Source of the DNA: Halorubrum sp. F4
Lineage (GTDB): Archaea > Halobacteriota > Halobacteria > Halobacteriales > Haloferacaceae
Assembly (NCBI RefSeq): GCF_027257195.1
Contig: NZ_JAPDFS010000001.1
Coordinates: forward strand, 84,012-148,011
Direction of reading: 5' to 3'
Length of the DNA: 64,000 nucleotides
The position numbers and the translations under genes are program-made. Positions 51,093-59,460 of the stretch are shown in pieces. Below the pieces are notes generated by a model that saw only the letters and a list, made by a program, of their open reading frames with translations, was not told the DNA's origin and did no database searches. Each line of letters starts with the position of its first letter. Within the stretch, counting starts at the first letter, position 1.

Positions 51093-51618
51093 GGAGACGG
51101 ACACGAGCGAGGCCTCCGGTCCAGCCACCGACGACGACTTGACCCACACCACCGCCGACGGCGACGTCCAGATGGTCGACGTGGGCGACAAGCCCGACAC
51201 GGCCCGACGGGCGGTCGCCCGCGGAGAGGTCCGGCTCACGCCCTCCACGATCGAGGCGATCCGCGCCGACGGGATCGCGAAGGGCGACGTGCTCGCGACC
51301 GCGCGGATCGGGGCGATTCAGGCCGTCAAACACACCTGGGAGACGATCCCGATGTGCCACCAGATCCCGATCACGAACGTCGACACGGAGTTCGCCGTCG
51401 ACGACGACCGCGTCGAGCTGACCGTCGCCGTCGGGACGACCGGGAAGACCGGCTGTGAGATGGAGGCACTCGAGGGAGTCACCACCGGACTCAACGTCGT
51501 CTGGGACATGGTGAAGGCCGCCGAGAAGGACGCCGACGGCGGCTATCCGGACACGCGGATCGCGGACGTCGAGGTCGTCTCGAAGGAGAAGCGGGAGGTC
51601 GGTCCCGACGCCGAGTAG
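51085..51618 (+). CDS. moaC: Cyclic pyranopterin monophosphate synthase
   Basis: A 177-residue enzyme that makes cyclic pyranopterin monophosphate, the first committed step of the molybdenum cofactor after MoaA. Family features are VDVGDKPDTARRAVARGEVRLTPSTIEAI, KGDVLATARIGAIQAVKHTWETIPMCHQIPI and VGTTGKTGCEMEALEGVTTGLNVVWDMVKAAEKDADGGYPDTRI. The late catalytic Lys lies in SKEKREV. The first 30 residues are an acidic halophilic tail. It is translated with nnr (8-bp overlap). Its product is needed by the formate dehydrogenase encoded just downstream on the other strand. Confidence 0.95.
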   Translation: MSEETDTSEASGPATDDDLTHTTADGDVQMVDVGDKPDTARRAVARGEVRLTPSTIEAIRADGIAKGDVLATARIGAIQAVKHTWETIPMCHQIPITNVDTEFAVDDDRVELTVAVGTTGKTGCEMEALEGVTTGLNVVWDMVKAAEKDADGGYPDTRIADVEVVSKEKREVGPDAE

Positions 51619-51629
51619 ACGGACCGGGC

Positions 51630-53336
51630 TCAGAACAGCCCGGAGATGTCACCGTCGGCGTCGACGTCGATCGCCTCGGCGGCCGGCTCCGCGGGCAGCC
51701 CCGGCATCGTCATCACGTCCGCCGTCTTGACCACGAGGAACCCGGCTCCCGCGGAGGGAGTTACCTCCCTGACGGTGAGCGTCCACCCCTCCGGGACGCC
51801 GGTGAGCGAGGCGTCGTCGGAGAAGGAGTACGGCGTCTTCGAGAGACACACGGGGAGGTCGCCGTACCCCCATTCCTCGAGGCGGTCGACGTCGTCGCGC
51901 GCGCCGTCCACGTACTCCACGTCGTCGGCACCGTACACCTCGCGAGCGACCGTCCCGATCTTGGCTTCGACCGACTCGTCGACGTCGTACAGCGGCGTGA
52001 ACTCTCCCGTCCCCGCGAGGTTCCGGACCCGCTCGGCGAGGTCGGTCGCTCCCTCGCCGCCGTCGCCGTACGCGGTCGAACGCGCGACGGCGATCCCGTC
52101 GTCGACGAGCGCGTCCTCGAGTGCCGCGAGTTCCGCCTCCGTGTCGTCGGGAAACACGTTGATCCCGACCACTGCCGGAACCCCGAACGACTCGACGATC
52201 TCGACGTGGCGGCGGACGTTGTCGACGCCGGCCCGGATCGCCTCGGGGTCCGGGTCCGCGAGCGCGTCGAAGTCGGTCGGCCACATCTCCAACCCGTGGC
52301 GTTTCGCCCCCCGAACCGTCGCCACGACGACCGCGACGTCGGGGACGATCCCCTCGCGGGCGACGATGTGGGCGAACTTCTCCGCGCCGAGGTCCGCGCC
52401 GAACCCCGCCTCGGTGACGAGGTAGTCGGACAGCGACGCGCCGACCCGGTCGGCGACGAGAGTGTTGGTGCCGTGCGCGATGTTCGCGAACGGCCCACCG
52501 TGGACCAGCGCCGGGACGCCTTCAACCGTCTGGACGAGATTGGGGCGGAACGCGTCACGGAGCAGCGCCGCGACCGCGCCGGTGACGCCGAGATCCGTCG
52601 ACGTCACGGGGTCGCCGTCGACGTCCTCGGCCAGCACGATCCGGCCGACCCGGGACTTGAGGTCCTCGAGATCGGAAGCGAGCCCGAGCACGGCCATCAG
52701 CTCCGACGCCGCGGTGATGACGAACTCGTCCTCACGGGGTACGCCACGGGTCGGACCGCCCAGCCCCACGACCGCCTCGCGGAGCGCGCGGTCGTTGACG
52801 TCGAGCGCCCGGGGCCAGTGAACCCGGCGAACGTCGACGTCCTCGTCGTTCCCCTGGTGGAGATGGTTGTCGAGGGTCGCGGCGAGCAGGTCGTGTGCGG
52901 CCGTCAGTGCGTGAATGTCCCCGGTGAAATGGAGGTTGATCGCCTCCATCGGCAACACCTGGGAGTAGCCGCCGCCGGCCGCGCCGCCCTTGATCCCGAA
53001 CACCGGTCCGAGCGAGGGCTCCCGGACCGCGACCGTCGTCGACTCGCCGAGCGCCGCGAGCCCCTGTCCGAGTCCGACCGTGGTCACCGTCTTCCCCTCG
53101 CCCTTCGGCGTCGGCGTCATTCCGGTCACGAGGACGGTCGTGCCGTCGGTCCCGCCGGCGGTCGCCGACCGAACCGCGTCCAGGGTCAGCTTCGCGACCC
53201 CGTCACCCCGCGGCTCGACGTCGTCGGGAGCCAAGCCGAGATCGGCGGCGACCTCCTCGATGGGGCGCGTGCTCGTCGATCGGGCCACGGCGAGATCGGA
53301 TTCGGGCGTTCCGTCGTCGGGATCTGTCGTCACCAT
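51630..53336 (-). CDS. fhs: Formate-tetrahydrofolate ligase
   Basis: A 568-residue enzyme joining formate to tetrahydrofolate with ATP, giving 10-formyl-THF. The ATP loop is TPTPKGEGKTV at residues 74-84. Further features are REPSLGPVFGIKGGAAGGGYSQVLPMEAINLHFTGDIHAL, HWPRALDVNDRALR, FVITAASELMAVLGLA, GGPFANIAHGTNTL, TEAGFGADLGAEKF, and TVRGAKRHG. LSKTPYSFSDDASLTGVPEGWTLTVREV is the conserved ending. It lies 112 bp downstream of formate dehydrogenase on the same strand and could share its message. Formate may come from or go to that enzyme. Confidence 0.95.
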   Translation of the reverse strand: MVTTDPDDGTPESDLAVARSTSTRPIEEVAADLGLAPDDVEPRGDGVAKLTLDAVRSATAGGTDGTTVLVTGMTPTPKGEGKTVTTVGLGQGLAALGESTTVAVREPSLGPVFGIKGGAAGGGYSQVLPMEAINLHFTGDIHALTAAHDLLAATLDNHLHQGNDEDVDVRRVHWPRALDVNDRALREAVVGLGGPTRGVPREDEFVITAASELMAVLGLASDLEDLKSRVGRIVLAEDVDGDPVTSTDLGVTGAVAALLRDAFRPNLVQTVEGVPALVHGGPFANIAHGTNTLVADRVGASLSDYLVTEAGFGADLGAEKFAHIVAREGIVPDVAVVVATVRGAKRHGLEMWPTDFDALADPDPEAIRAGVDNVRRHVEIVESFGVPAVVGINVFPDDTEAELAALEDALVDDGIAVARSTAYGDGGEGATDLAERVRNLAGTGEFTPLYDVDESVEAKIGTVAREVYGADDVEYVDGARDDVDRLEEWGYGDLPVCLSKTPYSFSDDASLTGVPEGWTLTVREVTPSAGAGFLVVKTADVMTMPGLPAEPAAEAIDVDADGDISGLF

Positions 53337-53448
53337 ACCGGCCCTTCACGGGGGCGGGTCAAGAGCGTTGGAGGTGTTTCCGATCGCGTGGGATCGGGAC
53401 TCGCAGAGAACTCGAACGGCGAATCCCTGCCAAAACGCCGAGAACGGT

Positions 53449-55614
53449 TCAGTCGTCGGCGGGCTCGGGGTCGTCGCCGGCCACGTCGCCGTCGGTCGGT
53501 TCCCCACCGTCGGAGACCGTCACCGCGATGTCGGCGGCGGCGGCCTTGTACTCGGGGATCTTCGCACGGTCGTCGAGCACGTCGTTCGTGAGTCGGTTCG
53601 CGGAGGCGGCCGCGAAGTGCGGCGTCGTCCAGACGACGCCCTCCTTGATGTCCTCCGTCACCTGCGCTTTCACCTCGATCTCGCCGCGGCGCGACCGGAG
53701 TTGGACCATGTCGCCGTCCTCGATACCGTACCGTTCCGCGTCGTTCGGGTGGACGTCGACGAAGTTCTCGGGGTGCTGTCGCGAGAGCGTCGGCGAGCGA
53801 CGGCTCATCGTCCCCGTGTTGTAGTGCTCCTCGAGCCGGGCGGTGGTGAGGATGAGCGGGTACTCCTCGTCCGGAACCTCCGCGGGCGGCTGGTGGCGGA
53901 CGCCCTCGATCTGGCCCAGTCCGCTCTCGGTGTCGAAGGAGTCCTCGTAGAGGAACTGGTCGCCCTCGTCCCCCTCCTCGTAGCAGGGCCAGTGGAGTCC
54001 CTCCTCGCCGAGCCCGTCGTAGGTCATCCCGTGGTAGATCGGACACACCTCCCGGAGCTCCTCGAAGACCGCCTCGACGTCCTCGAAGCGGAACTCCGCT
54101 TCACTGAACAGCCGGCTGCCGACCTCCATCAGGATCTCGAGGTCGTGTTTCGTGTTCTCGTGAACCTTCTCGACGCCGCGCATTCGCTGGACGCGACGGT
54201 CGGTGTTCGTGACCGTGCCGCCGCGTTCCGCCCACGTCGTCGCCGGGAGCACCACGTCCGCGAGCTCGGCGGTCTCGGTCATGAAGATGTCCTGTGCCAC
54301 CATGAACTCGAGCGAGTTCAGCCGCTCCTCGACCCGGTTGCCGTCGGGCTCGCTCATGATCGGGTTCTCGCCCATCACGTAGAGCCCGTGAACCGACTTG
54401 CCCGCCTCGTGGGAGATCTCGACGTTCGTGAGGCCGGGCTCGTCGGGTACCTCGAATCCCCACACGTCCTCGACGGACTCGCGGGCCTCGTCGTCGTCGA
54501 CGAGCTGGTAGCCGGGAAGCACGTTCGGCATCGCGCCCACGTCGCTCGTCCCCTGGACGTTGTTCTGGCCGCGCAGCGGGTTGACGCCGGTCCCGGGCTT
54601 GCCGAGGTTGCCCGTGATCAACGCGAGGTTGATCTCGTTCTGGACGTTGTCGACGCCGCAGGTGTGCTGGCTCATCCCCATCCCGGTGAAGATCGCGGCG
54701 TTGTTCGCCATCGCGTACTTCTCGGCGGCGAGCTCGATGTCCTCGAGCGGGACGCCGGCCTCCTCGGCGGCCGCCTCCTCGTCGAAGTCCGCGAGCGTCT
54801 CCTTCAGGTGGTCGAAGCCCTCGGTCCGCTCCTCGATGAACCCCTCGTCGATCCAGCCCGCGTCGGGCTCCGCCTCGTGGCGCTCGAGGATCGTCTTGAG
54901 CACGACGTTGAGGAGCGGGATGTCCGCGCCGGGGTTCACCTGGAGGTGCATGTGGCGGTCGGTCTCGTCGATGTCGAACGACCGCGTCGTCTTGTTGGCG
55001 TGCGGGTCGACCTGGATCACCGTCGCGCCCTCGAGGACCGCCTGCCGGAAGTACTGGCTGTTGGCGATCGGGTGCTGCTCGCCGGGGTTCGCCCCCTGGA
55101 TCCAGAAGACGTCCGCGGCCTCCTCTAAGTCCTCCATGCTGTTCGTCATCGCCCCCGCGCCGAGGCTGGTCCGGAGCGCCCAGACGGTCGAGGCGTGACA
55201 CATCCGGGTACAGTTGTCGACGTTGTTGGTGCCGTAGCGGCGCGCGAGCTTCTGGAGGAGGTAGTTCTCCTCGTTCATCGTCTTCGAGGAGCCGTAAAAG
55301 CCCATCCCGTCGGGGCCGTGCTCCTCACGGATCCGCTCCATCTCCGAGACGATCCGGTCGTACGCCTCCTCCCACGTCGCCTCGCGGAACTCCCCGTCCT
55401 CCTTGATCAGCGGCTCCGTGAGTCGGTCCTCGTGGTCGATCACCTGTGTCGCCGCGCCGCCCTTGATACAGATGCGACCCTCGTTGACGGGGGCGTCACC
55501 CCACGGCCGGAAGTTCACGTCGCCGAGGTCCTCCCCTTGCTGGATCTGGATACCGCAGCCCACCCCGCAGTACGGGCAGATCGTCTTGACCGCGTCGTCA
55601 CCCTCACTGGACAT
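53449..55614 (-). CDS. Formate dehydrogenase, molybdenum catalytic subunit
   Basis: A 721-residue molybdopterin oxidoreductase of the FdhF type. It starts MSSEGDDAVKTICPYCGVGCGIQIQ; a GTG three codons earlier is possible. The N-terminal [4Fe-4S] site uses Cys13, Cys16, Cys20 and Cys49. The active site is Cys139-His140 (NCTRMCHAS), the position held by selenocysteine-His in E. coli FdhF. GSGAMTNS-like AGAMTNS and SQHTCGVDNVQNEINLALITGNLGKPGTGVNPLRGQNNVQG are FDH features. There is no signal peptide, so it is cytosolic. No electron-transfer subunit, FdhD or NADH-binding partner is adjacent, so the acceptor is unknown. It probably oxidises formate to CO2. Confidence 0.9.
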   Translation of the reverse strand: MSSEGDDAVKTICPYCGVGCGIQIQQGEDLGDVNFRPWGDAPVNEGRICIKGGAATQVIDHEDRLTEPLIKEDGEFREATWEEAYDRIVSEMERIREEHGPDGMGFYGSSKTMNEENYLLQKLARRYGTNNVDNCTRMCHASTVWALRTSLGAGAMTNSMEDLEEAADVFWIQGANPGEQHPIANSQYFRQAVLEGATVIQVDPHANKTTRSFDIDETDRHMHLQVNPGADIPLLNVVLKTILERHEAEPDAGWIDEGFIEERTEGFDHLKETLADFDEEAAAEEAGVPLEDIELAAEKYAMANNAAIFTGMGMSQHTCGVDNVQNEINLALITGNLGKPGTGVNPLRGQNNVQGTSDVGAMPNVLPGYQLVDDDEARESVEDVWGFEVPDEPGLTNVEISHEAGKSVHGLYVMGENPIMSEPDGNRVEERLNSLEFMVAQDIFMTETAELADVVLPATTWAERGGTVTNTDRRVQRMRGVEKVHENTKHDLEILMEVGSRLFSEAEFRFEDVEAVFEELREVCPIYHGMTYDGLGEEGLHWPCYEEGDEGDQFLYEDSFDTESGLGQIEGVRHQPPAEVPDEEYPLILTTARLEEHYNTGTMSRRSPTLSRQHPENFVDVHPNDAERYGIEDGDMVQLRSRRGEIEVKAQVTEDIKEGVVWTTPHFAAASANRLTNDVLDDRAKIPEYKAAAADIAVTVSDGGEPTDGDVAGDDPEPADD

Positions 55615-55743
55615 GTCGACCACCCGCTCGGAACGCGTTCATGTGTCACGATCTATGCCGCTAGTTGCATGAGTGTGTCGGTGGTTCATCCGCCCCATCC
55701 CGCCGCGCGGAAGCGTTAGGTGCGCGGCGACCGATCGCGAGGT

Positions 55744-56322
55744 ATGGATCTCTCGCGGGACGACGTGAGGGCGACGATCGAGGCGTACCGTGAGTCGGAA
55801 CCGCTGTACTCCGTCGAGGCCGAGGCCGTCGAGACCCTGCCCGACGCGTTCCGAAGCGGCGAGTACGGTCGGCGGGACGCCCAGTGGGTGGTGCGGTGGT
55901 ACGGCCGTCGCTACCTCGGCGACGAGCCGCCGGGAACGGACCGGAGCCGGCGGGAGGAGGCCTTCGAGGGAGCCGACTTCGAGGCGGTTCTCGAGGCGAT
56001 CTCGACCGCGGTCGACGCGGATCGGGAGTCGTACGTGGCGGCGGTCGACGCGTTGACCTCGCTTCCGGGCGTCGACCTCCCGGTCGCCTCGGCGTTCCTC
56101 GCGTTCGTCCACCCGGACCGCTTCGTCGTCGTCGGTCCCGACGAGTGGAGGGTCCTGTGTGACCTGACGGACCTCGAGGGACCGTATCCGGATCCGCCCT
56201 CGATCGACGAGTACGACGACTACCTCGCGGCGTGTGACGAGTTCGCGGAACGGTACGGGATCGACCCGTGGGAGCTGTACATGGTCGTCTGGAGACGACG
56301 CGGGGAACGCGCCGAGACGTGA
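55744..56322 (+). CDS. Conserved haloarchaeal protein with HhH-like helical fold, function unknown
   Basis: A 192-residue soluble protein starting MDLSRDDVRATIEAYRESEPLYSVEAEAVETLP. The middle (SYVAAVDALTSLPGVDLPVASAFLAFVHPDRFVVVGPDEWRVLC) looks like the helix-hairpin-helix with following Pro/Asp residue of 8-oxoguanine DNA glycosylase-type proteins. SLPGVDLPVASAFLAF matches LPGVG-x-x-x-A patterns. DPWELYMVVWRRRGE closes the chain. A catalytic Lys as in true glycosylases is not clear. It may bind DNA or be a structural relative. The ATG at 55744 is favoured over one at 55720. Confidence 0.7.
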   Translation: MDLSRDDVRATIEAYRESEPLYSVEAEAVETLPDAFRSGEYGRRDAQWVVRWYGRRYLGDEPPGTDRSRREEAFEGADFEAVLEAISTAVDADRESYVAAVDALTSLPGVDLPVASAFLAFVHPDRFVVVGPDEWRVLCDLTDLEGPYPDPPSIDEYDDYLAACDEFAERYGIDPWELYMVVWRRRGERAET

Positions 56323-56367
56323 ACCGATCTCGAGACCTGAACCGGCCTCACGCGGCGGAACACGTCC

Positions 56368-56574
56368 TCACACCCTGAGCCAGGCCTTCGGGTGCTCCGC
56401 TTTGAGGTGCCGCTGGTAGGCGCCGATCAGCTCCGGATAGGAGTCGGCGACGGCGTGCCACTCGCAGTGGTCACAGCCGCGTTCGACCGCGTCGTCGCCG
56501 TCCTGAACGTATCCGCCGCGCCGGTAGGTCACCATGGGGATCCCGTGCCCTGTATGGGAGTCATTCGTTCGCAT
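56368..56574 (-). CDS. Small zinc-finger protein (C2H2-like)
   Basis: A frame of 68 codons. The core is CDHCEWHAVADSYPELIGAYQRHLKAEHPKAW: a C-x2-C pair followed after 18 residues by H-x4-H, a classical C2H2 spacing slightly enlarged. The start may be the ATG at 56574 or the in-frame ATG at 56535 (MVTYRRGGYVQDGDD), which gives 55 residues and is more typical of this kind of micro-protein. It may bind nucleic acid or protein. It is divergent from the formaldehyde dehydrogenase-like gene. Confidence 0.7.
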   Translation of the reverse strand: MRTNDSHTGHGIPMVTYRRGGYVQDGDDAVERGCDHCEWHAVADSYPELIGAYQRHLKAEHPKAWLRV

Positions 56575-56705
56575 GGAGGTGCTCGAAGGGTTTGAACCCC
56601 TCGCCGGGAACGATCGCGTCGCGGTCGCCTCACACCGGAGTAGTGTTGCTATCGATCGTTATAGATTTATTAATGGTAACTGACCTGTAAATAGACTTAC
56701 GTCAA

Positions 56706-56738
56706 ATGATGCCCTTCGTTCTCATGGATCACTTGTGA
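56706..56738 (+). other. Ten-codon upstream ORF overlapping the next gene start
   Basis: ATG ATG CCC ... TTG TGA encodes MMPFVLMDHL. Its TGA stop lies on the GTG start of the dehydrogenase (GTGA overlap). TATA candidates TTTATTAA at 56666-56673 and GTAAATA at 56687-56693 lie upstream. If translated, it would couple translation to the dehydrogenase or regulate it. Confidence 0.35.
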
Positions 56739-57904
56739 AAGCAGTAGTGTATCAGGGACCGTACGAGGTCGCTGTCGAGGACGTGGAGGAACCGGAGATC
56801 GAGCACCCGAACGACGTGGTCGTAGACATCACGACGTCGTGTATCTGCGGATCGGACCTCCACATGTACGAGGGCCGAACCGCAGCCGAGGAGGGGATCG
56901 TCTTCGGCCACGAGAACATGGGGATCGTCAGCGAGGTCGGCGAGGCCGTCTCCACGCTGGAGGAGGGCGACCGCGTGGTGATGCCCTTCAACGTCTCCTG
57001 TGGGTTCTGTCAGAACTGTGAGGAGGGATACACCGGCTTCTGTACCAACGTCAACCCCGGATTCGCGGGCGGCGCGTACGGCTACGTCGCCATGGGACCG
57101 TACCCGGGCGGACAGGCCGAGAAGCTCCGCGTCCCGTACGCGGACCACAACGCGCTGAAACTGCCGGAGGGACGCGAACACGAGGACGCGTTCTCGCTCC
57201 TCGCCGACATCTTCCCGACCGGGTGGCACGGAACCGAACTGGCCGACCTCCAACCCGGCGAGTCGGTCGCCATCTTCGGAGCCGGCCCGGTCGGGCTGAT
57301 GGCCGCTTACAGCGCCAAGATCAAGGGCGCGGCGGAGATCTACGTCGTGGACCAGGTACCGAGCCGGCTCGAACTGGCCGAGGAGCACTGTGACGCCCAC
57401 GCGATCGACTTCTCGGAGGGCGACCCGGTCGACCAGATCATCGAGGAACACGGCGGGATGGTCGACAAGGGCGTCGACGCGGTCGGGTACCAGGCGACTG
57501 ATCCCGACGACGTCGACACCGACACGGAGGACTACTCCTACCAGCCGGCCAAGGAGAACCCGGCGGTCGTGATCAACAACCTGATCCGGGTCGTCCGGCC
57601 GACCGGTCAGCTCGGCATTCCGGGGCTGTACGTCCCCGAAGACCCCGGCGCACCCGACGACATGGCCGCACAGGGGCGGCTCGGCATCGACTTCGGGAAG
57701 TTCTTCGAGAAGGGCCTCAAGTGCGGGACCGGCCAGTGTAACGTCAAGTCGTACAACCGGTACCTGCGCGACATGATCATCGAGGGCCGCGCGGACCCGA
57801 GCTGGGTCGTCTCCCACCGCGTCGACCTCGAGGAGGCGCCCGAGATGTACGAGGCGTTCGACGCCCGCGAGGAGGGCGTCACGAAGGTCCTCCTCGAACC
57901 CTGA
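56735..57904 (+). CDS. Zinc alcohol dehydrogenase family, glutathione-independent formaldehyde dehydrogenase-like
   Basis: A 389-residue medium-chain dehydrogenase with a GTG start. Catalytic zinc ligands are Cys38 (CICGSDLHMYEG) and His59-Glu60 (VFGHENMG). The structural zinc site uses Cys89, 92, 95 and 103 (CGFCQNCEEGYTGFC). NAD(P) binding is VAIFGAGPVGLMAAYSAKIKGA. GAYGYVAMGPYPGGQAEKLRVPYADHNALKLP and LKCGTGQCNVKSYNRYLRDMI are typical of the formaldehyde dismutase / glutathione-independent FDH branch. The central insert (ATDPDDVDTDTEDYSYQPAKENP) is acidic. It would turn formaldehyde into formate, which the neighbouring formate enzymes could use. Cytosolic. Confidence 0.88.
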   Translation: MKAVVYQGPYEVAVEDVEEPEIEHPNDVVVDITTSCICGSDLHMYEGRTAAEEGIVFGHENMGIVSEVGEAVSTLEEGDRVVMPFNVSCGFCQNCEEGYTGFCTNVNPGFAGGAYGYVAMGPYPGGQAEKLRVPYADHNALKLPEGREHEDAFSLLADIFPTGWHGTELADLQPGESVAIFGAGPVGLMAAYSAKIKGAAEIYVVDQVPSRLELAEEHCDAHAIDFSEGDPVDQIIEEHGGMVDKGVDAVGYQATDPDDVDTDTEDYSYQPAKENPAVVINNLIRVVRPTGQLGIPGLYVPEDPGAPDDMAAQGRLGIDFGKFFEKGLKCGTGQCNVKSYNRYLRDMIIEGRADPSWVVSHRVDLEEAPEMYEAFDAREEGVTKVLLEP

Positions 57905-57995
57905 GTCGGCCGACCCGTCCGATCGACGAGGGCTCCGTTCTCACGTTTTTTCGACCCAGCCAACGCTTATGGCGCACCGACGCGTTCGCCGATAC

Positions 57996-58148
57996 ATGTG
58001 CCAATACTGTAACTGGGCGTTCCACGACGGGTGGGGCGAACTGCTCCAGTACGACGAGGTGTACCAGTCGGCCGTCGGCGCCGAAACGGAGTCCACCCAC
58101 GGGTTCCACGAGGACTGGGACGACCTCCAGGCGGAACTCGGGATCTGA
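57996..58148 (+). CDS. Very small Cys/His protein (50 residues), function unknown
   Basis: A 50-codon frame starting MCQYCNWAFHDGWGELLQYDEV, then YQSAVGAETESTHGFHEDWDDLQAELGI. C-x2-C at residues 2-5 and later His residues suggest metal binding, but the spacing does not fit a standard finger. An in-frame ATG at 57969 would add nine residues (MAHRRVRRY). Third-position GC is high, supporting coding. It lies 91 bp after the dehydrogenase on the same strand, so it may be co-transcribed. Confidence 0.6.
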   Translation: MCQYCNWAFHDGWGELLQYDEVYQSAVGAETESTHGFHEDWDDLQAELGI

Positions 58149-58268
58149 GCGGACTCGAGCGCGAAACGGGTCCGTGATCGAGACGACGACGCGACCGGTA
58201 CGTTTCGGTACGGAGCCCTCGGGAGCCCTCATAGCAGGTCCTATATTCGGACGTGACAGCGACGACCC

Positions 58269-59339
58269 ATGACCCGATCCGACGACCCGGCTCGGTCCGA
58301 CGGTGCAGACCGGCCCGACGATCCCACCCGACCCGACGATCCCGCTCGGTCGACGACCGGCGACACCGAGACGACCGTCTCTCGTCGTCGAGCCCTCCTG
58401 GCGGGGACCGCGGGGATCACGACCGTGGGGGCGGTCGGGTTGGCGTACACGGACGGTGGGACGCGCGAGGAGGCGACTGAGCCGGCACCGCTCGAGTCGT
58501 TCGGTCCGGAGACCGGCTCCGACCTCGCGCTCATCGCCCATCGCGGATTTGCCGGCGAGAACCCGGAGAACACGGTCGCGGCGGTGGAGGCGGCCGCGGG
58601 CCGCGACGTCCCGGACGCTCGACGGGCCGACCTCGTCGAGGTCGACGCCGTCGCGACCGCCGACGGCGACGTGGTGGTCTTTCACGACGACCGGCTCGCG
58701 GGACGCGCCGGCGGTGCCCTCGGACTCACCGACGCCGAGGGTCTCGTCCGCGAGACGGACACGGAGACCGTCACGAGCGCGGAGGTGCTCGGAAGCGGCG
58801 AGACGGTTCCGCTCCTCCGGGACCTGCTCGACGTGCTCCCCGCGGACGTGGGCGTGAACGTCGAGTTGAAGAACCCCGGACACGGGGACCTTCGACCCGA
58901 CGAGAAGCTCCCGGAGGCGGAGTTGACCGAGCGCACGGCGGTCTGGCGGCCGTTCGTCGAGCGCGTGTGTTCGGTCCTCGACGACCACGACAACGAGGTG
59001 CTCCTCTCGTCGTTTTACGAGGCCGCGCTGGCGGCGAGCCGCGAGGTCTCGTCGTATCCGGTCGCGCCGATCCTCTCCGAGTCGGTCGAGGACGGTCTCG
59101 CGATCGCCCGCGCGTACGACGCCGAGGCGATCCACCCGCCGATCGGACTGGTCGGAGGAACGCCCTTCTCGGGGACGGCGGACGACGCGGGCGTCGACCT
59201 CGTGGAGACCGCCCACGCGGAGGACCGCGACGTGAACGTCTGGACGGTCGAGACGTGGTATCAGGCTCGGTGGCTCGCCGCGGTCGGCGTGGACGGGATC
59301 ATCGCCGACTACGCGGGCCTGCTCGGCGGGTCGTCGTGA
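58269..59339 (+). CDS. Exported glycerophosphodiester phosphodiesterase
   Basis: A 356-residue GDPD-family enzyme. Residues 1-35 are a hydrophilic tail with DDPARSD/DDPTRPDDPARS repeats. Then SRRRALLAGTAGITTVGAVGLAYT is a twin-arginine signal with no clear lipobox. The catalytic domain starts at DLALIAHRGFAGENPENTVAAVEAA (catalytic His and Glu-Asn-Thr). VEVDAVATADGDVVVFHDD holds the metal Glu and Asp and the second His. NVELKNPG is the next conserved Glu. NVWTVETWYQARWLAAVGVDGIIADY ends the barrel. It cleaves glycerophosphodiesters to G3P and an alcohol outside the cell. It lies 121 bp before the Ugp-like importer genes, which would take up the product. Confidence 0.9.
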   Translation: MTRSDDPARSDGADRPDDPTRPDDPARSTTGDTETTVSRRRALLAGTAGITTVGAVGLAYTDGGTREEATEPAPLESFGPETGSDLALIAHRGFAGENPENTVAAVEAAAGRDVPDARRADLVEVDAVATADGDVVVFHDDRLAGRAGGALGLTDAEGLVRETDTETVTSAEVLGSGETVPLLRDLLDVLPADVGVNVELKNPGHGDLRPDEKLPEAELTERTAVWRPFVERVCSVLDDHDNEVLLSSFYEAALAASREVSSYPVAPILSESVEDGLAIARAYDAEAIHPPIGLVGGTPFSGTADDAGVDLVETAHAEDRDVNVWTVETWYQARWLAAVGVDGIIADYAGLLGGSS

Positions 59340-59377
59340 GCGGACGGGCGGTCGTGAGATCGAACCGGGACGGAGCG

Positions 59378-59436
59378 ATATATAGCGGTCCGTACGGCTC
59401 GAATCGGTCCGTAGACCTCTTAGCAGAGGCTTTTAG
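59378..59436 (+). promoter_or_regulatory. Candidate promoter and operators of the Ugp-like operon
   Basis: TTTTAG at 59431-59436 is about 27 nt before the binding-protein ATG, fitting a leaderless TATA box. Upstream, CCTCT at 59416-59420 and AGAGG at 59425-59429 form a hairpin-type dyad. CGGTCCGTA occurs as a direct repeat at 59386-59394 and 59405-59413, 19 bp (about two turns) apart. A second TATA-like ATATATA at 59378-59384 might serve an alternative start. Regulation by phosphate or glycerol is plausible but no regulator is in the window. Confidence 0.42.
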
Positions 59437-59460
59437 GTCGCTTTCGCCACCTTCGGTCGC

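Noticed and set aside
56588..56600. GGGTTTGAACCCC resembles a tRNA T-arm on the minus strand
   Set aside because: No acceptor stem, anticodon arm or D-arm can be placed around it, and it overlaps the small zinc-finger gene start.
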